64,000 nucleotides of DNA, taken from Bacteroides uniformis. Lineage in GTDB: Bacteria; Bacteroidota; Bacteroidia; Bacteroidales; Bacteroidaceae. The translations under genes were made by a program, and so were the position numbers. Within the stretch, counting starts at the first letter, position 1; the number at the start of each line of letters is the position of its first letter. This document shows positions 45,074 through 54,977 of this stretch, piece by piece. The stretch is taken from assembly GCF_025147485.1 (NCBI RefSeq), contig NZ_CP102263.1:4167501-4231500 (forward strand). The letters run 5' to 3'. The notes beneath the pieces are model-generated. The model was not told where the DNA came from and made no database searches. It saw only the letters and a list, made by a program, of their open reading frames with translations.

Positions 45074-47047
45074 TCATAGTATCTGTATTTCATCGATATT
45101 TCCTGCAGGAGCTGGCACAACAACCCTATTAGGACGATAATAGTTACCTGTCGTTTCCAAATGAATGGTATTGTTTTTCCCCTTCTGCAACGGTACAGAA
45201 ATACTGAAATAATTATATTTAGTGCCTCCTCCTGTAGGTTCCAGTTTTATCCGATAAGATTTCCCGTTCACAGTCAGAATATGGCTGGCCTGCCGGTTGT
45301 CCTCCAAAGAATAACGGATGCGGATGATATGTTCGCCCCCTTCCTTACCGTCCAGTTGTTCCCAAGTAATATATGCACCCTCATGAGAAGGCAATTTCAC
45401 ATAACCATTCCCGGCAAACCCAATATTCTGGATGTCATATTCCGCAACAGCATCCGAACTGAGCGATACAAACTCTGCCTGGACTATCTGATAAGGTTTC
45501 GGGAACAAGGTCCCTTTGCATTTCAGTAACACGGTAGTGCCTGCCTCCACGAATACCGACGGATTTTTGTCAGATGCCGTGTCGAACAATTCCGTTTGTC
45601 CCAAGCTGACGTTACCTTGTCCCACCCACTGATTACCTTTATCGAAATAACCATACGATGCGCTTTCCACTTGCATGCCAACAGGCAATGTGAAACGTCC
45701 TCCACCGGTGCTCATCAAAACTACCTCCGTATCACTACGCAGAATACTGATACCTTGCGATGTCGGATAAATAGGGGAGTATGATATTCCGCTGTTGGCA
45801 GTACTCGTACCTCCATCAACGCCTTCCCAATTGTGTACAAACAATCCGTAACCATGCGTCTTGGTAGCAAGGTCCACCGGGTCGCTCTGTAAAATCTTGT
45901 TCATGCGCCGTATGTCGTCCAAGTGCCCTACCAGCGGAACAATCTTGTTCCCATTCCTGCCATAGAGCGCTTCTATACTATAATAGTCGAAAGCAGCATT
46001 GCCCGACAAGGCAGCCAAATGCATCTGGGCAGAGATAGGAATACCCGAATTGGTTTCCATAATCATCCGGAAATTCTTGCCAACGTATGGGACATTGTTA
46101 CGCATACTGGCAATGAATGAGGCATCCGAAGCAAAATGATGCCGGTAAGTGTCAATTCCTACAAAATCAAGATTAGTCTTTTCCCCTGAAAGCCTGTGGG
46201 CTTCATTCTCTTGGATCCGTCCGGCAACGTTCCAAAACACACAATTGGCACGGGTCCATACAACATAATCCGATTGTTTCACCGCACCGGCCACTCCATT
46301 CAGATAAGAAATAGCTAACGAATTGGGAAACGTGGTTCGCATCCCAATGAATTCATTATTGATTTGCACACCGATTACAGGATGCTTCTTCTCATTGGCA
46401 GCATCCCAATCGGCTATGTGGTTCATTACTTCTTTCAACACATAGGTTTCCCTTTCGCGCAAACGGTCATCTGCAATATCCAACGTGTAGTCAGACATAT
46501 CTCTCCGGATGGTAAATTCACTAGTTGTTTCTTTAGAAGATGGTGAAGGGGAATAAAGCACATAGTCCGGTGTGCGTAAGTGTACGGCATTTTTATTAGG
46601 ACGTCCCAGCCATTGCACATGCCCTCCGCTGTTTGCACCAAACCAGAGCATTTCCATTTTTAACCCATATTTATTCACCAGCTTCAGATAACTGTCCAGG
46701 ATAGTCCAATCGAACCGGTCCTTTTTCGGCTCCACCTCATACCAATGTACCGGAACAGACACTGTATTGAATCCGTCTGCCGCCACTTGCGCAACAAGTT
46801 TTTCACACAAGTCCATGCTCCATTCTTCAGAATATCTCAGCAAATCCAGCCGCAACTGTATATTGGTCATATAAAACGGCGTACCTGTCACCCGAAGCAC
46901 ATACTTCTGTGTACCTTCAAGGCTTGTGTCTACATTTGAAATGACCTGTTGCTTCCTTTCTGTAGGAACAACATTTTTCGCGTTTGCCATTGCCGACCAG
47001 TTCATGCAGCAATAGCATAATGATAATACTACCAATCTGTGTTTCAT
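45074..47047 (-). CDS. GH35/GH42-like glycosidase with DUF4978-type and C-terminal beta domain
   Basis: The TIM-barrel part (about 50-400) has VIGVQINNEF, with Glu as likely acid/base, and FRMIMETNSG, with Glu as likely nucleophile, placed as in clan GH-A galactosidases. The middle (about 400-520) fits a DUF4978-like region, and the last 130 residues look like a carbohydrate-binding jelly roll (GFAGNGYVKLPSHEGAYITW). Start choice: an upstream ATG at 47068 adds seven codons, but MKHRLVVLSLCYCCMNW at 47047 gives a clean signal peptide, and the upstream ATG is not kept in the duplicated copy near 49.1 kb. Beta-galactosidase activity is probable, not proven. Confidence 0.8.
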   Translation of the reverse strand: MKHRLVVLSLCYCCMNWSAMANAKNVVPTERKQQVISNVDTSLEGTQKYVLRVTGTPFYMTNIQLRLDLLRYSEEWSMDLCEKLVAQVAADGFNTVSVPVHWYEVEPKKDRFDWTILDSYLKLVNKYGLKMEMLWFGANSGGHVQWLGRPNKNAVHLRTPDYVLYSPSPSSKETTSEFTIRRDMSDYTLDIADDRLRERETYVLKEVMNHIADWDAANEKKHPVIGVQINNEFIGMRTTFPNSLAISYLNGVAGAVKQSDYVVWTRANCVFWNVAGRIQENEAHRLSGEKTNLDFVGIDTYRHHFASDASFIASMRNNVPYVGKNFRMIMETNSGIPISAQMHLAALSGNAAFDYYSIEALYGRNGNKIVPLVGHLDDIRRMNKILQSDPVDLATKTHGYGLFVHNWEGVDGGTSTANSGISYSPIYPTSQGISILRSDTEVVLMSTGGGRFTLPVGMQVESASYGYFDKGNQWVGQGNVSLGQTELFDTASDKNPSVFVEAGTTVLLKCKGTLFPKPYQIVQAEFVSLSSDAVAEYDIQNIGFAGNGYVKLPSHEGAYITWEQLDGKEGGEHIIRIRYSLEDNRQASHILTVNGKSYRIKLEPTGGGTKYNYFSISVPLQKGKNNTIHLETTGNYYRPNRVVVPAPAGNIDEIQIL

Positions 47048-47222
47048 ACTTATTTCAATTCGTGACATTAATAAAGTTATACATGATATTGTTTCTGCAA
47101 AATTATAGAAGGAAGAAGATATGAATAGGTGGAAAATCCGTCTAAAAGGGATGGAATACTACCTAAATACCGGACTAATAACAGAAAGGTTGCTAATCTG
47201 CTCTTATAAACGATATTTTCTC
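46998..47222. repeat. Direct repeat, copy 1 (gene start plus promoter)
   Basis: About 220 bp shared with 49051-49272, nearly 90 per cent identical by eye. It covers the first codons of the GH35-like gene and its promoter. Confidence 0.8.
47098..47156 (-). promoter_or_regulatory. Promoter and phased boxes of the GH35-GH2-GH28 operon
   Basis: TAATTTTG on the minus strand (47098-47105) is a -7 match. Upstream lie TGGAAAATC (47130) and TGGAATACT (47152), 22 bp apart and at about -35 to -60, where an activator would bind. Confidence 0.5.
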
Positions 47223-47350
47223 CTACCTATTGGCAGAATCAAGTTCGAGATAAATTCCACCAACGGGATGTTCCTTTAGCTGTGCTGGATTATCAAAAAA
47301 AACTTATTCTTATAGTTCCCCCATACGGATTGAAATCAAAGACCTGTTTA

Positions 47351-48994
47351 TCATCCCGTTTTTTTTACTAACAGTCTCTTTCCGTTTTGATACACCTTCA
47401 CTTTTCCCTTTCCTTTCTTATTCAGCACCATTGTCAAAGGTTCATTAAATAATTCCTTGTCCAGTAACAAACGAGGTATAACTGCCCACTGCGATTCCTT
47501 TTTCACAATATCCAGTTGTACATTCCTCCGCTCTTTAACATATGCCGCTACCTCGCGAAAAGTACCTACCCAAATATCGTATTCCTGATTTTTCACTCTA
47601 CGAAAATGTTCCCATAATATATCCGGGGAAGTGAAGGCATCATAACCGGTAGAAATTCCATGTATCATAGTCACTCCCCAATCATTGGAAATCATGAGCT
47701 CCTTTACCCATTTATCCAGCGATTCAACCGTTGATTTTGATTTCTCACCTCCTATGGCATATTGTTTGATACGTGTACCTATTCTATTTTCTGAAACAAT
47801 CCGCCGTACATCTTCATTATAAGAATTAAACGGATAACAGAAGGTTAGCGGCCTTTCGCCTATTTCAGCCTGAATAATGCTATCATTCCTGCCAACTTCC
47901 GCTTTCACTTCTTCCAGACTAAGATGCCTCAAATCTGCATGTGACCAACCGTGACTGGATATTTCATGCCCTTTATCAAACATTTCTTTCATTTGCGTCC
48001 AAGTCATACGTGGTTTATCTTGCTGCTCCGTCACATTCTCTATCCCTTTTCCCCATATCCAAAAAGTCCCTTTGAAACCTACTTTTTCCATTTCCGGGAA
48101 AACAAGCGTATAGTGTTCTTCCAGACCATCATCGAAAGTATAGCTGATAGCACATTGCTTATCGTCCTTATAATCTGCCACATATACTTCCGAATCGTGA
48201 GAACGCATATATGCAGCTAGTTCCGGCACAACTTTGGCAACAGCTTCCATCGCGATTCCCGCCACCACCTTTCCACCAGAAATGTTCAGATGGGTGTTAT
48301 CAATTTTTCCTTTTGGGCAGAAATCATATATTCCCGTAGGTACCCACATGAAAAGGCTTTTTGACTTCTCTACCCCCATACTGACTACCAAATCATACGT
48401 CAGCTTATTCAAATCTACAAAAGGAACATCCATTTCTTTTGCCACTCTTCTTGGTGATTCCAAATACTCTCCATGAGTGTCTACCAATGTGCTTCCCTCC
48501 GTCTCATAACTGCCTTTATGCCCAATGGTCCCTTCCGGTGGAAAATTCCGGCGCACAATTGAATTAAACAGCACCGGATAAGCTCCCTTTGCTCGCGTCT
48601 CCCTTACAAATCTACGCAAGTTTTCATCGAAAGTGCTTCCGGGAATAGTATGTAGCTCTTCGGCAGATTTCTCATCATTATGACCGAACTGGATAAATAC
48701 ATAGTCTCCGCTCTTCAATTTGGAGAGTACGACATCCCAACGTCCTTCATCGATAAAACTCTGTGAACTCCGACCATTCATGGCATGATTGTCCACCCGT
48801 ACATCGCCAATCAAAAATTCAGGAAGCATCTGTCCCCAACCACGTTCAATATTTCCATTCTTCAGACTTTTATTCGCCATAGTAGAATCACCTATCATAA
48901 AAATGGTGATTATATCCTTCTTTCCGCTAGTAAAAGCGGAAAAGAAAAGAAGCGCACAAAATACATATAGTAATTTCGAATTCAACTTTCTCAT
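47351..48994 (-). CDS. Bifunctional esterase: CE12-like SGNH domain plus polysaccharide deacetylase domain
   Basis: Residues 30-270 form an SGNH hydrolase with FMIGDSTMAN (catalytic Ser), FIQFGHNDEK and DNTHLNISG (Asp and His), like rhamnogalacturonan acetylesterases of CE12. Residues 285-490 carry the NodB/CE4-type signature SYTFDDGLEEHY and EISSHGWSHADL (metal-binding His pair). The two would remove O-acetyl groups from pectin. Start choice: an ATG 54 bp upstream exists, but MRKLNSKLLYVFCALLFFSA at 48994 gives a normal signal peptide. It has its own promoter copy within the 49.05-49.27 kb repeat. Confidence 0.87.
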   Translation of the reverse strand: MRKLNSKLLYVFCALLFFSAFTSGKKDIITIFMIGDSTMANKSLKNGNIERGWGQMLPEFLIGDVRVDNHAMNGRSSQSFIDEGRWDVVLSKLKSGDYVFIQFGHNDEKSAEELHTIPGSTFDENLRRFVRETRAKGAYPVLFNSIVRRNFPPEGTIGHKGSYETEGSTLVDTHGEYLESPRRVAKEMDVPFVDLNKLTYDLVVSMGVEKSKSLFMWVPTGIYDFCPKGKIDNTHLNISGGKVVAGIAMEAVAKVVPELAAYMRSHDSEVYVADYKDDKQCAISYTFDDGLEEHYTLVFPEMEKVGFKGTFWIWGKGIENVTEQQDKPRMTWTQMKEMFDKGHEISSHGWSHADLRHLSLEEVKAEVGRNDSIIQAEIGERPLTFCYPFNSYNEDVRRIVSENRIGTRIKQYAIGGEKSKSTVESLDKWVKELMISNDWGVTMIHGISTGYDAFTSPDILWEHFRRVKNQEYDIWVGTFREVAAYVKERRNVQLDIVKKESQWAVIPRLLLDKELFNEPLTMVLNKKGKGKVKVYQNGKRLLVKKTG

Positions 48995-49050
48995 GATATA
49001 TTTTTTTACAAGAAAGAACATAAAAATAAGATATATGATAATGTACAATT

Positions 49051-49272
49051 ACAGTTCATACGGCAATAGCATAATGATAATACTACCAATCTCTATTTCA
49101 CATTTATTTCAATTCGTGATATTAATAAAGTTGTACATTATATGGTTCCTGCAAAATTATAGAAGGAAGGGGATATGAATAGGTGAAAAATCTGTCTAAA
49201 AGGGATGGAATACCACCTAAATACCGGGCTAATAGCAGAAAGGTTGATAATCTTCTATAAAAGATATCTTCC
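49051..49272. repeat. Direct repeat, copy 2 (relic gene start plus promoter)
   Basis: It matches 46998-47222. The segment equal to the start of the GH35-like gene is decayed here (AAA TAG AGA TTG in place of AAA CAC AGA TTG), so it is a relic. A -7 box (49152-49159) and TGAAAAATC (49184) with TGGAATACC (49206), again 22 bp apart, are kept and probably serve the esterase gene. Confidence 0.8.
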
Positions 49273-49299
49273 CTTATGGTGGTAGTCGGATTCTCAATT

Positions 49300-49345
49300 A
49301 AGACAGAAATAGAGACGAGGATAAATTCATCTCTATTTCTGTCTT
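49300..49345 (-). terminator. Hairpin after susD of PUL B
   Basis: Arms 49300-49315 and 49330-49345 are exact 16-bp reverse complements (AAGACAGAAATAGAGA). It lies 63 bp after the susD stop. The remainder of the gap to 49408 shows no gene. Confidence 0.7.
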
Positions 49346-49408
49346 GACTGGGAATATGTTTTCCAAACACCATATTCTATTCTATCACACGTATGCTGTT
49401 AAGCATAT

Positions 49409-51454
49409 CTATTTTTCAGCTGAGGCATCAGCCTTGATTGGCCAGTATGGATTCTGATAAATGACGGATTCTTCTACATTGGTACCATCCGGTGAAGTCA
49501 GCAGGAACTGCTTTATAGGTATCGGATACAGATAATGAGCCATGTTCCAAGTAAATCCACCATATCCTATCTGGTTCGATGTCTTTTGGAATGGGCAAAG
49601 ATATTCGCTGTAGCTAGACGGCGATACATTGGAGTTGCTTGTACCATCGGATACCAGAGCCGATGTACCGTCACTATTGTCATACCAATGCTCCATCGGC
49701 GTATTCCACAAGTGAAATCCTTGGGGTACATAGGGGCTGGTTATCAATTGATCCATTGCTCTCCAACGGCAGACATCCATGTTGCGCAAAGCTTCGGCCA
49801 GCATTTCACACCGCCGTTCGCGACGGATGTTATACAATGTCTTGTCAGTAAGTAGCTTTCCACCGGAATAAGCCCCCCAATCGTTCTCTGCTTCCTTATC
49901 CATCTCGGTAGCTGCAATGGTGGCATCGATGTCCGTGCTTATCCCGGCGCGACTGCGAATAGCCTGCCAGTAGCCGAGAGCAGTGGCATCTAGTGTCCCA
50001 GTCCTTTCGTAGCTTGCTTCCATATAGTTAAGCAAGGCCTCAACAGCCCGATAGCACACCAATGCAACGTATCCCTTAAGCTGTATGCAGTATTTTGAAT
50101 TGAGTGCTCCGCCTTTGCGCAAAGCATATCCGGTGGTATAAGCACGTTGCATATCGCCTACGATAATATTAGGTACGGGTTCTATCAAATTGAGGCTCTG
50201 TCCGGGCTGGTCATCCCACACGATGTTCGTTTGCCCGGGCTCTTTCAAAAAGAGAGACAAACGACTGTCACGGTTGGTACGGACATCGGCTATCGTCTGG
50301 TCGCCCATATAGTAGCCATCACCGTCCGCGTACGTTCCATGTGTATATACGGGAGTACCGTCAGCCATCAGGAAATTCTGTACAAAAGAGCGAGTAATTC
50401 CAACGCCCCAATTCCCCATGTTGGCTGCCAAGGCAATATCATTTCCCTTGTTCATTGTATATTGTCTCCACAGCAGCACTTCGGGATAACTGGACAAATC
50501 TTCATCGCAGAACATGTTATAGTAGGGATTCTCCGGATCGTCCGCAGCCTGTTGCAGCATTCCGGTGTTGGCGGTCAGCTGCCCTTTGTATTTCTCGGCC
50601 ACTTCCTTAGAGGCGGCCATTGCCTCATCCAAGAAAAAATTTATCTCGTTATCTATGTTTCCGCTCGGATATTCATAATTGGCATTGTATTCTTTGCTTT
50701 TACCTGGCCATCCTTCGCCATTGGGAACAAAAGCTGTCCCTTTGAAATATTTCAGGAATGTCCCTTCATATAGGGCTACACGTGATTTAAGCAGCAGTGC
50801 CAAGTCGCGGTTAATCCGGGTGGTGGCAAAGTCTATCCCATCCATCAACGTGGCAGCCTTGTCTAGGTCGGAAAGGATAAAACGAGCCACCTCGTTGCGC
50901 GGACTGCGTTTACTTGCCTCGGTGGTAGCCTCCATGTCATCTGTCAGTGCATGTTCAACGATAGGGAAATCTCCGAACTTCTGGTAGCGGTTAAAGTAAT
51001 CGAGCGCACGAAGAAAGTAGATTTCGCCTATGTAGTGGCGGATAGATTGTAAATTGCCCGAAATCTGGTTCTGCGATCCATCTAAATTTTCACCGAATTT
51101 AGGAAGGACATTATCCAAGAAGTAATTCAATTGATAAATATTCTCGAATTTCCAGTTGCTATCGTCCTGCGGTACTTTCCACAGTGTTTTAGTCAAGCGA
51201 TTAGGAGTATCAGAAGCTATCTGATTGTCCGTATGTTTATCTTCGGCATAAAATCCGTAGCTGTTTTTGCCGGAAGAGGGCAATATGGCAGAATAAAACT
51301 TATCGGCCCATGACTGCAACTGGCTAGCATCGGTAAAATATATTTCCGGAGAGATGGACGATTCCGGTTCCCGATCTAGGAAATCCTCACAAGAGATAAA
51401 AATGCTGCCACACAAAATAGATGCAGCTGTCAAAAATAGATGTCTTATCTTCAT
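49409..51454 (-). CDS. SusD-like glycan-binding lipoprotein (PUL B)
   Basis: A 681-residue surface lipoprotein with lipid anchor C22 (GSIFISC) and the typical EDFLDREPESSISPEIYFTD after it. TPR-type helices include GEIYFLRALDYFNRYQKFGD (about residue 145 on); the C-terminal part has NIRRERRCEMLAEALRNMD, a hallmark of the RagB/SusD family. It forms the transporter lid with the SusC 12 bp upstream. It is only distantly like the SusD of PUL A, so the glycan probably differs. Confidence 0.95.
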   Translation of the reverse strand: MKIRHLFLTAASILCGSIFISCEDFLDREPESSISPEIYFTDASQLQSWADKFYSAILPSSGKNSYGFYAEDKHTDNQIASDTPNRLTKTLWKVPQDDSNWKFENIYQLNYFLDNVLPKFGENLDGSQNQISGNLQSIRHYIGEIYFLRALDYFNRYQKFGDFPIVEHALTDDMEATTEASKRSPRNEVARFILSDLDKAATLMDGIDFATTRINRDLALLLKSRVALYEGTFLKYFKGTAFVPNGEGWPGKSKEYNANYEYPSGNIDNEINFFLDEAMAASKEVAEKYKGQLTANTGMLQQAADDPENPYYNMFCDEDLSSYPEVLLWRQYTMNKGNDIALAANMGNWGVGITRSFVQNFLMADGTPVYTHGTYADGDGYYMGDQTIADVRTNRDSRLSLFLKEPGQTNIVWDDQPGQSLNLIEPVPNIIVGDMQRAYTTGYALRKGGALNSKYCIQLKGYVALVCYRAVEALLNYMEASYERTGTLDATALGYWQAIRSRAGISTDIDATIAATEMDKEAENDWGAYSGGKLLTDKTLYNIRRERRCEMLAEALRNMDVCRWRAMDQLITSPYVPQGFHLWNTPMEHWYDNSDGTSALVSDGTSNSNVSPSSYSEYLCPFQKTSNQIGYGGFTWNMAHYLYPIPIKQFLLTSPDGTNVEESVIYQNPYWPIKADASAEK

Positions 51455-51466
51455 TGTATTCTAAAT

Positions 51467-54400
51467 TTATAAAGTTAAACTTAAGCCAAAAGACCACGTG
51501 CGTGACAACGGATAAGCATTTCCTCCATTACCGCCGCTAATGGTTTCCGGATCGAACAACTTGGTCAAACCAGTCCCGGTCCAAACGTTTTCACCAGAAA
51601 CGAATATGCGCAAACGGTTTATCCCGAACTTATTTGTAAATTTAGCAGGTAGGGTGTAACCAAACTGCAAGTTCTTCAAGCGTATGTAGGAAGCATCCTG
51701 CACATAACGACTCTGTACCTTTTGATTCTTTGCTCCGAAGCTGGTTCCATCGGATGAATCGGAGAAAATAGGCCGTGGATAGTACGAATCGAGGTTAGCG
51801 GGAAGCTCATGCCCTTCCAGCCCGGCGGGTTCTGCACGAAAATAATCTTCATGCTGTTTGAATCCTCGTGTATGCCAGCGGCTGTATCCGCCGCGTACAC
51901 CGAACAACATGCCAGTGAAGTTTCCACTACCCCAATAGTCGTGTTTCAAAACGCCTTGGAAGAAAGCCCGGAAATCGAATCCTTTCCAATCGGCATTCAG
52001 ATCTATTCCAAAGAAGTAGTGCGAATAAGTGTCTCCCAGTATCTTCAAATCGCCATGATCTCCCAAGGTACGTGCTCCCTCGCTGATTTTGCCATCACCG
52101 TTCAAGTCTTTATACATGATGTCACCGGCTGCCCATTGCGAGCCCACTGCATCTTGTCCTCCTTTAGGCAGAGAAGCCAGGTGTGCCTGCATTTCTTCAT
52201 CGCTTTTGGCTATGCCGATGGTTTCATATCCCCAAATAAGTCCATCCTTGTATCCTGGCAGATAGGAGTCGATGGACAATGTCTTGTTGTCCGGATAAGA
52301 GTCAATCATCGTGATTTGATCTGACAATGACAAGTTAATGCCATATCCCAAACCATTTTTCAGACGGTCTTTCCAGCCAATTGACACTTCCCAGCCTTTC
52401 GTCCGTAAGTCGCTGTTGTTGAAACTGGGAGTTGATATGCCCAATGTTGCAGGCAGTTCGGCAGAAGGGCCTACCATACCTTCTGTGAAACGGACAAAGT
52501 AATCAAAAGAACCGGTCAAGCGATTATTGAATAGTCCGTAATCCACGCCAACATCCCATGTACGGACCTTTTCCCAAGTAAGAGCCGTATTTATCAGGCC
52601 GCCGACAGATGAAGTATTAGGAGATAATCCATTTTGCAACCAGTCTCCATTCAGTGAACCAATAGAAATTGTTCGATAAGTAGGATACCAATTGTTGATA
52701 TTCTGGTTTCCCAGTTCACCGTAAGAAAAACGGACTTTCAACAAGTTGGCTATATTCTCTATTGGTTTCCAAAACTCTTCTTGCGCTATGTTCCACCCTA
52801 AAGAGAAAGAAGGAGACAATTGCCATCTGGAACCTCGACGAAAGCGAGATGTCCCGTCATAACGCATATTCACTTCCGCCAAATAGCGTCCCTTATAGTC
52901 ATAGTTGAGACGGCCGAAAAAGCCTACCGTAGCCCATTCATTATGATATCCACTTACTTCCGTGTCTTTCTTGTTTCCTGTACCGTCCAGTCCGGTAGTC
53001 AGGTCAAATTGGGGGAGACCATTAACCATCAGACCGTATTTCTTAGTGGATGAGAAATCGTATTTCGTTTCTTCTGACTGAAATCCGAGCATAACCTTCA
53101 GGTTGTGCGTGTCATTAAAAGTATGCGAATAAGACGTATAAGCATTGAAATTCAAATAGTTTTCCTTTGTATCTTCCTGGTACAGGCTCGAATTCGCTTT
53201 TGTATCATCGACGGAACCATCCGGCAAATGGTTGTATGCGGGCAATGTAGTCTCCTTGACACCGCCGTCCGTAATGCGATAATTGAGTTCGATATTAGTG
53301 ACCCAATTTTTTATCGGTTCGATAATCAACGTCGCCTGATGGTAGTGCCGATCAGTTTGTACATCGCGTTGCCCGCCTTCCGCGATATTCCTAACCTCTC
53401 CGTATGGATACCCGTTCGGATCGTACATAGGCATATTTGGCCAAGTCATACGGCCAAAATAGTCATAAAACTGTGAGTTGAAGGATGTCGGTCGCCAAAC
53501 ATCATTACGCGTAAAACGTGTACTGTAATTGAATTTCAGCCATTTTGTGATATTGGCATTGATTTTAGCAGCCACGTTGTAGCGGCTCAATCCATCTTCA
53601 CCGTATTCCAGCAAACCACCCTGATCCAAATAATTGAAAGAAGCATAATAAGTCACCTTTTCCGATCCTCCGTTCACGCTTACATTATGCTCCTGAGAGA
53701 ATACGCTGCTTTTAAACATTTCACTGTATATGTCTACGTTGGCATACGCATTGTACCACGGATAGTTCCATGCATTCGGATTTGCCGGATCAGAATCCAT
53801 TCCTCCGGTAAGTTTTCCGGCTTGAAAATCCAGCATCTTCTGCATCACCTCGTCCGTAAAAACCTGTCCACTTCCCTTTTGATTTTTGTAAGCTTCATTG
53901 AACATCACGGCAAAAGAGTATGAATCCATCGATTCCGGCATATTGATAGGGCTGCCTATACGGAAGCTGTTGTTGTAGTTTACGGAAGTTTTCCCGGCTT
54001 TACCACTCTTGGTCGTGACAAGAATCACACCGAACGGTGCACGTGAACCATAAATGGAGGAAGCTGCCGCATCTTTCAAAACAGATATGTTCTCAATATC
54101 TTGTGGATTGATGGTGTTCAAGTCCCCTTCCGTGCCGTCAATCAATATCAACGGGCTACCACTTGAATAGCTGCCTACAGTTCCTGTACCACGGACAGAA
54201 ATACTCATGTTCTTATCCAACTCTCCGGTGCTCGTACTGATTTTCAGACCGGGGACTAGACCTTGTAAGGCCTGAACCGCTGATGTTACCGGACGGGATT
54301 CTATTTCTTTGGCTGTGGCAATGCCAACCGAGCCGGTCAGATTGACTTTCTTCTGCGTACCGAAACCCACCACAACCACTTCGTCCAGCATCTCATTGTC

Positions 54401-54757
54401 TTCTTGCAGTGTAACGTTAATTGCCTTGCCGACAGTGGCCGTCACCTCTTGTGTCTTGTATCCTATGTACGATACGACGAGTACAGTTCCCGGCTGCACC
54501 GACAAGGAGAAATTACCATCCATGTCGGTAATCGTACCATTGGAAGAGTTGCCCTTTTCCACAACGCTGGCCCCGATGACGGGTCCCATGGCATCGTTCA
54601 CTGTGCCTTTCACGGTGATTTTCTGTTGCTGTACAATCTGCACGGCACCGGAATCATTCTCTGCCCACAAGGATAGCGGCTGGCTTGCCACAAGCCCCGT
54701 GCAGAGCAATAAGGCTGTCGTCGCCTTACGGGAGAATTTAAAAGTCTCTGTTTTCAT
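51467..54757 (-). CDS. SusC-like TonB-dependent transporter (PUL B)
   Basis: A 1096-residue outer-membrane importer: signal peptide, regulatory-like domain (VKGTVNDAMGPVIGASVVEK, about 47-125), TonB-box region EMLDEVVVVGFGT, plug (SSIYGSRAPFGVILVTTKSG) and barrel ending in the aromatic-rich SRTWSFGLSLTL. The first 130 residues are near-identical in pattern to the PUL A SusC, while plug and barrel have diverged strongly. Three phased dyads and the HU-like relic lie upstream. Likely controlled by HTCS-B. Confidence 0.95.
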   Translation of the reverse strand: MKTETFKFSRKATTALLLCTGLVASQPLSLWAENDSGAVQIVQQQKITVKGTVNDAMGPVIGASVVEKGNSSNGTITDMDGNFSLSVQPGTVLVVSYIGYKTQEVTATVGKAINVTLQEDNEMLDEVVVVGFGTQKKVNLTGSVGIATAKEIESRPVTSAVQALQGLVPGLKISTSTGELDKNMSISVRGTGTVGSYSSGSPLILIDGTEGDLNTINPQDIENISVLKDAAASSIYGSRAPFGVILVTTKSGKAGKTSVNYNNSFRIGSPINMPESMDSYSFAVMFNEAYKNQKGSGQVFTDEVMQKMLDFQAGKLTGGMDSDPANPNAWNYPWYNAYANVDIYSEMFKSSVFSQEHNVSVNGGSEKVTYYASFNYLDQGGLLEYGEDGLSRYNVAAKINANITKWLKFNYSTRFTRNDVWRPTSFNSQFYDYFGRMTWPNMPMYDPNGYPYGEVRNIAEGGQRDVQTDRHYHQATLIIEPIKNWVTNIELNYRITDGGVKETTLPAYNHLPDGSVDDTKANSSLYQEDTKENYLNFNAYTSYSHTFNDTHNLKVMLGFQSEETKYDFSSTKKYGLMVNGLPQFDLTTGLDGTGNKKDTEVSGYHNEWATVGFFGRLNYDYKGRYLAEVNMRYDGTSRFRRGSRWQLSPSFSLGWNIAQEEFWKPIENIANLLKVRFSYGELGNQNINNWYPTYRTISIGSLNGDWLQNGLSPNTSSVGGLINTALTWEKVRTWDVGVDYGLFNNRLTGSFDYFVRFTEGMVGPSAELPATLGISTPSFNNSDLRTKGWEVSIGWKDRLKNGLGYGINLSLSDQITMIDSYPDNKTLSIDSYLPGYKDGLIWGYETIGIAKSDEEMQAHLASLPKGGQDAVGSQWAAGDIMYKDLNGDGKISEGARTLGDHGDLKILGDTYSHYFFGIDLNADWKGFDFRAFFQGVLKHDYWGSGNFTGMLFGVRGGYSRWHTRGFKQHEDYFRAEPAGLEGHELPANLDSYYPRPIFSDSSDGTSFGAKNQKVQSRYVQDASYIRLKNLQFGYTLPAKFTNKFGINRLRIFVSGENVWTGTGLTKLFDPETISGGNGGNAYPLSRTWSFGLSLTL

Positions 54758-54813
54758 TGTTCTGGTATTAAAATTAGATTAATAAATTTGGTTCCTGTTT
54801 GAACGCCCCTGGA

Positions 54814-54866
54814 TTGGTCAAAGGTCGTGACTACCTTAGTCAAAGTGCTTGACTACCTTGGTCAAG
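54814..54866. repeat. Phased dyads upstream of susC (PUL B)
   Basis: Right half-sites TTGGTCAA, TTAGTCAA and TTGGTCAA begin at 54814, 54836 and 54858, exactly 22 bp apart. The last two have full dyads (TGACTA-CCT-TAGTCA at 54828-54842; CTTGACTA-CCT-TGGTCAAG at 54848-54866). They match the array before the PUL A susC and lie 57-110 bp before the start codon. Confidence 0.65.
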
Positions 54867-54977
54867 AATCTGCCCCGAAATATAGCGGAAGCAAAGTGTT
54901 ATCCTGAATACTCCCTTTTACCTTTAAAAGCCTATGTCTTATCCTATTATATTTTTTGTCTATACGATGAGTGTTTT

